A DNA stretch of 64,000 nucleotides, taken from Glycomyces sp. TRM65418. GTDB lineage: Bacteria > Actinomycetota > Actinomycetes > Mycobacteriales > Micromonosporaceae. Shown in pieces: positions 57,568 to 64,000 of the stretch. A program made the position numbers and the translations under genes. The first letter of the stretch is position 1, and each line of letters starts with the position of its first letter. The notes beneath the pieces were generated by a model. The model ran no database searches. It was not told the origin of the DNA and saw nothing but the letters and a program-made list of their open reading frames with translations. Location: positions 583,044-647,043 of the forward strand of contig NZ_JAJFAX010000002.1 of the NCBI RefSeq assembly GCF_019710475.1, written 5' to 3'.

Positions 57568-60500
57568 ATGAAACCTCGAGTCAGCACCGCTTGGCACCGG
57601 CACAGCAGGACCACGGTTCGATACGCGACGGCCATGACCTTGATCGCCGGTGCGGCGCTGTTCGCCTACCAGACCCCGGCTGCGGCCCAGTCGGGTGCGA
57701 CGGATCCGGATGTGGGGACGCCGGTGTCGACTTCGCCGGTGTCCGGCTCGCCTGTGGATCTCGCAACCGAGGGGTTGGTGACGGATTCGGGGAAGATCTC
57801 GGTGCCGTCGGCGGGGGGCTCGGGCGGATCTGGGGCGGCGGGAGACTGGTCGGCTACGGATCTGTCGAATGCGGGGTCGTGGTCGCAGGGGGGTTCGACC
57901 GGCGGCTTCAACTACATGTACGGGTTCGAGTTGCCGCCGGCGGAGGGGCCGGTGCCGTCGGTGGGGTTGTCGTATTCGTCGCAGGCGGTGGATGGGCACA
58001 CGTCGTCGTCGAACAACCAGGCGGGAGTGATCGGCGACGGTTGGTCCTACACTCCGGGGTTCATCGAGCGGACCTACGCGCCGTGCGTGTCCGAGGAGGG
58101 CGGGAACACTCCCCAGGCCACCGCGGACCGGTGCTGGGAGGGCAAGTCGCCGTCGATCACGCTGGTGCTCGAGGGCGTCAACTCGACGCTGGTCCTCGAC
58201 GACGACACCAACATCTGGACCGCCTCGGCCGACCCGGGCTGGAAGGTCGAGCTGCTCGGCTCGGCAGCCACGGCATCCGCGGGAACGAGTGAGCGGTGGC
58301 GGATCACCACCACCGACGGGACGGTCTACACCTTCGGGGCACGAGCTGCGGATACGGCGTCGCGATCGACGGTGCCGGTGTTCGGCAACCACTCGGGCGA
58401 AGCCTGCTACAAGGCGGACGACTTCGCCGGTTCGGATTGCGCGCAGGCGTATCGGTGGATGCTGGACGAGATCACCGATGTGCACGGCAACCGCGCCCGC
58501 TTCGAGTGGGCCGCCGAGACGGGGCACTACGGTGCCGCGGCCGACGAGGACAACCGGGCCGCCTTCCACCGCGCCGTCCGGTTGACCCGCATCGACTACG
58601 GCCTGCGTGCGGACAACGCCGCGGTGCAGGCGGGCCGAGTGACCTTCTCGTACACCGATCGGTGCGAGGCCGACTGCTATAACGCCGACAACACCCCGAA
58701 GGCGGATTCTTGGCCCGAGACGCCATGGGACCAGACATGCGCGGCAGCGCCGTGCACGGATCTGTGGTCGCCGGCGTTCTTCTCCTCGAAGCGCCTGGCC
58801 GAGATCGCCACGCACGTGCCCAACGGCTCAGGCGGGTTCACGAAAGTGGACTCGTGGACGTTGACCCAGGAGTTCCTCGATTACGGCGACGAGGCGGATG
58901 CCGTGCTGTGGCTGAAATCGGTCCAGCACACCGGGCATGTGGGCGGGACGGCTTCGACGCCGCCGGTGACGTTCTCCGGTATCGCCTTCCCCAACCGGGT
59001 CGAGCATTCGGAGGGCACGCCGTCGATCTGGCGACCGCGTCTGACCGCGATCACTTCCGAGACCGGTGCGGTGACCGGCGTCTGGTACTCGGCACCGTCC
59101 TGCACTTGGGACGCGCTGCCGGACAAGGTCAACAACGCCGGCCTGTGCTACCCGGTGCTGTCCGACGAGGGCGACACGGAGGAGTGGTTCCACAAGTACG
59201 TGGTCACGGAGGTCGCCCAGTTCGAGACCACGGCAGGGCAGTTGCCACTGCGCACCTACTACGACTACTCGACCGCCGGAGGCGGGACCACCCGACTGTG
59301 GGCCTGGGACGACTCGGAGCACACCGACGACGCGCTCAGGACGTACAACCAGTGGCGCGGTTACGCCCAGGTCACCACCAAATCCGGTGATCCGAACGAC
59401 GCGGAGCAGTTGACCGCTCGCACCCGCTACTACCGGGGCATGAACGGCCAGCCGACCAGCGCCACCGGCACGGGTTCGCTCACCGTGAGCTTGACCGACG
59501 CTGAAGGCAAGACCGTCACCGACCACGAGGCCCTGTCCGGAGCGGTGTTCGAGACCGCCTCCTACAACGGATCGGCCATCATCGCCTCATCGGTTTCCCG
59601 CTACTGGACGAAACTCGTCGCCGAGCGCGCATACGACGGAGGATCCTGGAAGGCCTGGTATACGGGCCAGAGCCGCTCCGACTCGCGGACGCTGCTCGAC
59701 ACCGCCAGTGCCACCTGGCAGCGGACCCAGACGAGCACCACCTACGACGACCGCGGGCGTGTCCTCACTGTCTCCGACCTGGGCGTCCTGGGCGTTGAAG
59801 ACGATCAGCGGTGCTCGGAAACCACCTACGCGGACAACGAGAGCGCGAACCTGTACAACGTGGTCCGTCGCGCCGAGGTCTTCGCCGTGGCATGCGACCA
59901 GACCGTCTCCTATCCGGCCGATCTGATCAGCGACACCAAGTTCTTCTACGATTACGACACCACCGGCACCGCGCAGCCGTCCGACGGCCTGCTGACTTCC
60001 ACTCAGGTCGCCAAGAGCCACAACGGTTCGAGCGCAACGTGGGTGGAGACGATGAGTGCGACCTACGACGGCCTGGGCCGGGTGCTGACGGTCGCTGACG
60101 CGCTCGACCGCACCACCACGACCGCCTACGCTCCGACCGCCGGCGGGGCCGTCCACTCGGTTACGACCGCGAACGCGCTCGGCCACACTTCGACCGTGTA
60201 CACCGACAAGGCCCGCGGCCTGCCGGTCAAAACCGTCGACGCCAACAACCGCGTCACCGAGAGCACCTACGATCCGCTCGGACGGACCACGGCCGCATGG
60301 GGTCCGGGTTGGTCGAAGTCGAAGTACCCTGAGGTGCCGACCGTCGCCTACGACTACAACGTCTCGAACACGGCGCCTTCATCGGTGACCACGTACGCCG
60401 TCACTCCTTCGGGGACGCAGCGGCTCAACGGCGTGGTGCTCTACGACTCACTGCTGCGTCAGGTGCAGATCCAGGCGCCCACTGCTCAAGGCGGGCGGCT

Positions 60501-63420
60501 TATCTCGGGGATCGAGTACGACACCCGCGGCCTGACCGTCTGGGCCTCGGGCCCGAACTGGGACTCCGCGAATGAACCCGGCAGTGATCTCGTCTACGTC
60601 TCGCAGGGCGAAGACCAGGCCCGGACGTTTTACACCTATGACGGCGCGGGTCGGGTCGTGCTCGAAGAGTTCATGTCCCACCAGGAGATCCTGCACGCCA
60701 CCGAGACCGTCTACGGTGGCTCGACCAAGGGCTGGATGGTCGCGGTGAACCCGCCTGATGGCGCGACGCCGAGTGCGACGATCACCAATGCCCGTGGCGA
60801 GCTGGTCGAGAAGCGCGACTTCCACGGCGCCACCGCCACCGGGAACTTCGACGCCACCGCCTACGAATACGACCACCGTGGCAATCTCGCCGAGGTCACC
60901 GACCCGGCCGGAAACCAGTGGACTTACGAATACGACCTGCGCGGCCGCCAGATCTCGGCGACCGACCCCGACACCGGCACCACCACGGCCGTCTACGACG
61001 ACGCCGGGCAGCTCACCTCGACCACTGACGCCCGCGGCCAGGTTCTCACCACCACCTACGACGACCTCGGCCGTCGCTATAACCTCACCTCCGGGGACGG
61101 TACCCGGTTGAACGCCTGGCGCTACGACTCCGCCCCCGGCGGCAAGGGCCTGCCTTACATCTCCGCGTCGTATATCGACGGCAAAGCCGTGATGACGGAG
61201 GTCCGCCAGTACGACTCGGCAGGGCGACCGACCTCCGTCACCCAGTGGGTCCCAGAGATCGCCGGCTTCGAAGCGCTGGAAGGGTCCTACAACGTCCAGC
61301 AGTTCTATCTGCCCGACGGGTCGGTGTCGAACACCAACTTCCCGACGGTGTCCGGGCTCTCCAGTGAGGTCGTGGCCTACGACTACAACGACCTCGGTCA
61401 GGTCACCGGGGTCTACGGCAACCCCAGCGACTCGGTCGACAGCGTCGATTACGTCGACGAGGCGACCTACACCGCGTTCGGTGAACTCGCACAACGAGTC
61501 CTCGGCGGCACCGACGGTGAACGCGCCTACCAGACCTGGACCTATCAGGACGGCACCCGCCGCCTCGACCAGCACCGGCTCTCCCGCGACTCGGCCTCCT
61601 CGCCATTGGTGGCGCACCTGACGTACGAGTACGACGAGGCCGGCAACATCCTCTCCATCGCCGACTCCGCCGCCGACTCGCCGAGCGAACCCGAACGCCA
61701 GTGCTTCGTCTACGACTACCTCCAGCGCCTGACCGAAGCCTGGGCACAAGCCGGCACCGGCGCTTGCGAGACCGAAGCGGAACTCGACTCGGGCGACATG
61801 GGCGGGCCCGGCGCGTACTGGACCAGCTACGAGTACGACCTGACCGGCAACCGCACCGCGGTCACCGACCACACCGCGAGCGGCACCAGCACAACGGCGA
61901 CCTACGCCTACACCGACGCTGAGGCACACCTGGTCGACACGGTCACCACCGGTTCGACTGAGAACGCCTACACCTGGGACCTCTCGGGCAACCTCACCGA
62001 GCGGACCGTCAACGGCAAGACCGAGGAGCTCGCCTGGAACGCGGCAGGCAAACTCGCCTCCATCACTACCACCGAGGGCACCACCCGGATGCTCTACGAC
62101 GGGGAGAACAACCGCCTAGGCCGCATCGACGCCGACGGCACCCAGAACCTGTTCGTCGGCGGCCAGGAAATCGTGGTCGACCCCCAGGGCGTCGTCCACG
62201 CCACCAGGACCTACAGCCACAATGGGGAGATGGTCGCCACCCGCTCCACCGACACGGGCTTGACCTGGGTTGGCACCACGCACCAGGGCACCGCCGCCTG
62301 GGCCATCAGCGCCGCCACCATGGTCCTGACCTACCGCCGCCAAGACCCCTTCGGCAACACCCGAGGCGAATCGGCGAACTGGACGGCAACCCAGCAGGGC
62401 TACCACACCGGCACCGAAGACCCCACCAGCCTGGTCTCCATGGGCGCCCGCTTCTACGACCCCACCACCGGCAGGTTCATATCCCGAGACCCCATCCAAG
62501 CCTTCACCGACAGCCAACAAATCAACGGCTACAGCTATTCGAACAACAACCCGGTCAACATGTCCGACCCCACCGGCCTCTGGTCCTGCATCGACGGAGA
62601 CTGCTCCTACCACAACAACGACGGCAGCCTCAAAAACAAAGACGAGTGCAAGAAGACCGGCTGCGGCACCGGCCAATGCACGAGGGGATCTTGCGGATCA
62701 ACCCAATCCAGCGGAAGCTGCTCCGGGCCTTCCACCCCATCTGAGTGCGGCGAACGGGGAAACAACAACAGCGACTCGGGTTGCAATTGCGACAAAACGA
62801 ACCTCGGTGATGGGAATTACCTGGAGGAGAGGGACGGACGCCTGTTCCTGAATGATCTTGATATCACAGATCTGGGCAATCTGGACACCTTGGTTCGAGA
62901 TCTCCTCGAGGTCATGCTTCAGAATGACATGAATGGATTTTGGGGTGCGGCAGCTGCAGTCGATAAACTGTGTGGAGTGGATGCGGGGGAGAAGTATGAC
63001 TGCAGTTGGACGACCAATAATAGGGAGATTATTGACATTGCTTACTGTGTGGCTCTGAATGTCGCTTGTAACGACACCACATATATTCCGGACGGGAATG
63101 GGGGGCAGATTGAAGTTTCTTATAGTGATATCAAGGCAGAGTTGCCTCAGGTAGAGAACTCTGGGGAGCCGTCGTGGCAGGATGTCGCCTTCGGTGCGGC
63201 TGCGACTGCATTCACGACAGGTGCCTGTCTGCTAAGTCCATGGGCGTGTGCTTTTGGGCTAACTTCCAGCGGTATTTTGGCAGGGGAGTATTTCTGTTCA
63301 ACTGGTTCTACCTCTTGTTTGATCAAGACTTATGTTGCAATAACTGCGGTGGGCGGAGGTGCCTACGGTATGGGCCGCGCATGGGCCGCGGGTAATGGTA
63401 AGGGCGGGAAGCAAAATTAG
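57568..63420 (+). CDS. RHS/YD-repeat polymorphic toxin-like protein
   Basis: A 1950-residue exported protein. A signal peptide (MTLIAGAALFAYQTPAAA, about 23-41) leads to a beta-rich N-terminal part and many YD repeats from roughly 850 (YDDLGRRYNLT, YDLRGRQIS, YEYDLTGNRTAV) that build the RHS cocoon. The RHS-core end, FYDPTTGRFISRDPI and NPVNMSDPTGLW, lies at about 1628-1671. After it a 280-residue tip begins that I do not recognise: a Cys-rich linker, an acidic helical part and a hydrophobic C-terminal stretch of about 70 residues. Base composition falls sharply after about 62780, a hallmark of exchanged toxin tips. Confidence 0.9.
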   Translation: MKPRVSTAWHRHSRTTVRYATAMTLIAGAALFAYQTPAAAQSGATDPDVGTPVSTSPVSGSPVDLATEGLVTDSGKISVPSAGGSGGSGAAGDWSATDLSNAGSWSQGGSTGGFNYMYGFELPPAEGPVPSVGLSYSSQAVDGHTSSSNNQAGVIGDGWSYTPGFIERTYAPCVSEEGGNTPQATADRCWEGKSPSITLVLEGVNSTLVLDDDTNIWTASADPGWKVELLGSAATASAGTSERWRITTTDGTVYTFGARAADTASRSTVPVFGNHSGEACYKADDFAGSDCAQAYRWMLDEITDVHGNRARFEWAAETGHYGAAADEDNRAAFHRAVRLTRIDYGLRADNAAVQAGRVTFSYTDRCEADCYNADNTPKADSWPETPWDQTCAAAPCTDLWSPAFFSSKRLAEIATHVPNGSGGFTKVDSWTLTQEFLDYGDEADAVLWLKSVQHTGHVGGTASTPPVTFSGIAFPNRVEHSEGTPSIWRPRLTAITSETGAVTGVWYSAPSCTWDALPDKVNNAGLCYPVLSDEGDTEEWFHKYVVTEVAQFETTAGQLPLRTYYDYSTAGGGTTRLWAWDDSEHTDDALRTYNQWRGYAQVTTKSGDPNDAEQLTARTRYYRGMNGQPTSATGTGSLTVSLTDAEGKTVTDHEALSGAVFETASYNGSAIIASSVSRYWTKLVAERAYDGGSWKAWYTGQSRSDSRTLLDTASATWQRTQTSTTYDDRGRVLTVSDLGVLGVEDDQRCSETTYADNESANLYNVVRRAEVFAVACDQTVSYPADLISDTKFFYDYDTTGTAQPSDGLLTSTQVAKSHNGSSATWVETMSATYDGLGRVLTVADALDRTTTTAYAPTAGGAVHSVTTANALGHTSTVYTDKARGLPVKTVDANNRVTESTYDPLGRTTAAWGPGWSKSKYPEVPTVAYDYNVSNTAPSSVTTYAVTPSGTQRLNGVVLYDSLLRQVQIQAPTAQGGRLISGIEYDTRGLTVWASGPNWDSANEPGSDLVYVSQGEDQARTFYTYDGAGRVVLEEFMSHQEILHATETVYGGSTKGWMVAVNPPDGATPSATITNARGELVEKRDFHGATATGNFDATAYEYDHRGNLAEVTDPAGNQWTYEYDLRGRQISATDPDTGTTTAVYDDAGQLTSTTDARGQVLTTTYDDLGRRYNLTSGDGTRLNAWRYDSAPGGKGLPYISASYIDGKAVMTEVRQYDSAGRPTSVTQWVPEIAGFEALEGSYNVQQFYLPDGSVSNTNFPTVSGLSSEVVAYDYNDLGQVTGVYGNPSDSVDSVDYVDEATYTAFGELAQRVLGGTDGERAYQTWTYQDGTRRLDQHRLSRDSASSPLVAHLTYEYDEAGNILSIADSAADSPSEPERQCFVYDYLQRLTEAWAQAGTGACETEAELDSGDMGGPGAYWTSYEYDLTGNRTAVTDHTASGTSTTATYAYTDAEAHLVDTVTTGSTENAYTWDLSGNLTERTVNGKTEELAWNAAGKLASITTTEGTTRMLYDGENNRLGRIDADGTQNLFVGGQEIVVDPQGVVHATRTYSHNGEMVATRSTDTGLTWVGTTHQGTAAWAISAATMVLTYRRQDPFGNTRGESANWTATQQGYHTGTEDPTSLVSMGARFYDPTTGRFISRDPIQAFTDSQQINGYSYSNNNPVNMSDPTGLWSCIDGDCSYHNNDGSLKNKDECKKTGCGTGQCTRGSCGSTQSSGSCSGPSTPSECGERGNNNSDSGCNCDKTNLGDGNYLEERDGRLFLNDLDITDLGNLDTLVRDLLEVMLQNDMNGFWGAAAAVDKLCGVDAGEKYDCSWTTNNREIIDIAYCVALNVACNDTTYIPDGNGGQIEVSYSDIKAELPQVENSGEPSWQDVAFGAAATAFTTGACLLSPWACAFGLTSSGILAGEYFCSTGSTSCLIKTYVAITAVGGGAYGMGRAWAAGNGKGGKQN

Positions 63421-63799
63421 AAGATTCTTCAATGAAGACGTGGAGGTGGCTGCCTGGTGTCTTGGGGCCCTAGTCGCAGCGATGCTGGCGGTCGGTTCAG
63501 TACTGATGAGATTTGCGGGAACGGAGGTACTGCTTGTCATTAGGGTATTTGCACTTGCTGGAGTTGCATTGGTAAATATCCGACTCTGGACAAGGGGAGT
63601 TGGGGGAGGAAATCGAAAGCTAGTATACTTGCAATATGCTATTCCCATATTTGCATCTCTGGGTGTAGTAGCAGCAAGCCTGCAGTTCTCGGTAACGCGA
63701 GAGGTGGACTTCTATCTGTTCCTAGACATCGTTCTATTGATTCTGATTATTGTAACGGTTGTACAATTCTATCGAAAGATGATGAGTCGACAAGGATAG
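63395..63799 (+). CDS. Four-helix membrane protein, likely immunity protein for the RHS tip
   Basis: A 134-residue integral membrane protein with four helices (about VAAWCLGALVAAMLAVGSVL, LLVIRVFALAGVALVNIRL, YAIPIFASLGVVAASLQF, FLFLDIVLLILIIVTVVQF). The ATG at 63395 overlaps the RHS gene's end by 26 bases in another frame, indicating tight coupling. Its AT-richer composition equals that of the toxin tip. By position and size it is the expected immunity protein; a membrane-resident antidote would fit a membrane-acting tip. No known immunity family was recognised. Confidence 0.68.
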   Translation: MVRAGSKIRRFFNEDVEVAAWCLGALVAAMLAVGSVLMRFAGTEVLLVIRVFALAGVALVNIRLWTRGVGGGNRKLVYLQYAIPIFASLGVVAASLQFSVTREVDFYLFLDIVLLILIIVTVVQFYRKMMSRQG

Positions 63800-63904
63800 A
63801 GATTCTATCCTGTCATTCGGAGTTGTCGACGGGACCGTTACAATGAATTATGAAACAGAGGTGCCGGTAAACCGGCTATAAGGTGCCGAAACTTTCAGTT
63901 ATAG

Positions 63905-64000
63905 CGCTTTGCGCGGCGACTTCGGGTCTTCCGCGCCCACGACGTGGCGGCCACGCGGGAGGTCCTGGACATGGTCGCCGCCGTGAAAGGCGACCGGCCT
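63905..64000 (+). pseudogene. Probable C-terminal fragment of a dihydropteroate synthase gene
   Basis: A frame that starts right after a stop codon at 63902-63904 and runs off the window reads FRAHDVAATREVLDMVAA followed by VKGDRP, close to the end of FolP proteins (RVHDVAATR-type motif). It has no start codon and its upstream neighbour is AT-rich toxin-locus DNA, so it looks like a fragment at a recombination junction. It is only 32 codons long, so the family call is tentative. Confidence 0.45.

Overview
The window comes from a high-GC actinomycete with mycothiol metabolism (mshB), an actinobacterial eno-ftsB-DUF501-ppx cluster, a prfB-ftsE-ftsX-smpB-ssrA block, many genes that look leaderless, and several secreted or lipid-anchored proteins. 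The overall style would fit Glycomycetaceae or a related family, but that assignment is inference.

Left part (1-18 kb): housekeeping and stress genes. These are ychF; a TetR/membrane-protein pair with two palindromic operators; an ohrR-ohr peroxide module; a three-gene succinate dehydrogenase operon (sdhC-sdhA-sdhB on the minus strand) facing mshB; an MgtC-like gene; tRNA-Arg(TCT); M48 and M20 peptidases; SURF1; a class A penicillin-binding protein; a CysG/CobA-like siroheme gene; and a DUF1611-like P-loop protein. Convergent genes are usually separated by perfect GC-rich hairpins.

Middle part (18-49 kb): an operon of fibronectin-III protein, MoxR ATPase, DUF58 and a transglutaminase-fold membrane protein, with the last two start codons overlapping the preceding stops. 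Then come a DivIVA-like small protein, a secreted HNH nuclease, a PfkB kinase, two transmembrane Ser/Thr kinases (one with three Cys-rich external repeats, one next to a PP2C phosphatase), an FHA protein with no stop codon before the convergent kinase gene, tRNA-Glu(CTC), enolase followed by an exact 30-bp tandem repeat array, the ftsB-DUF501-ppx cluster, a second TetR/membrane pair with operators, PadR, and the prfB-ftsEX-M23-smpB-ssrA block. The RF2 encoded here has SKY where the stop-codon-reading SPF tripeptide is expected.

Right part (49.6-64 kb): accessory DNA that begins exactly at the 3' end of tmRNA. The tmRNA end plus its terminator is repeated twice more (about 49.75 kb and 52.16 kb), which suggests an integration hot spot. 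Cargo is an AraC regulator with a dihydrofolate-reductase-like protein and a recombinase-type HTH remnant. Beyond it lies a polymorphic toxin locus: a 1467-residue secreted LamG protein, a 1950-residue RHS/YD-repeat protein with an unrecognised AT-richer C-terminal tip, and an overlapping four-helix membrane protein that is the likely immunity protein. The window ends in what looks like the C-terminal fragment of a dihydropteroate synthase gene. The RHS tip/immunity pair is the best candidate for an undescribed system.
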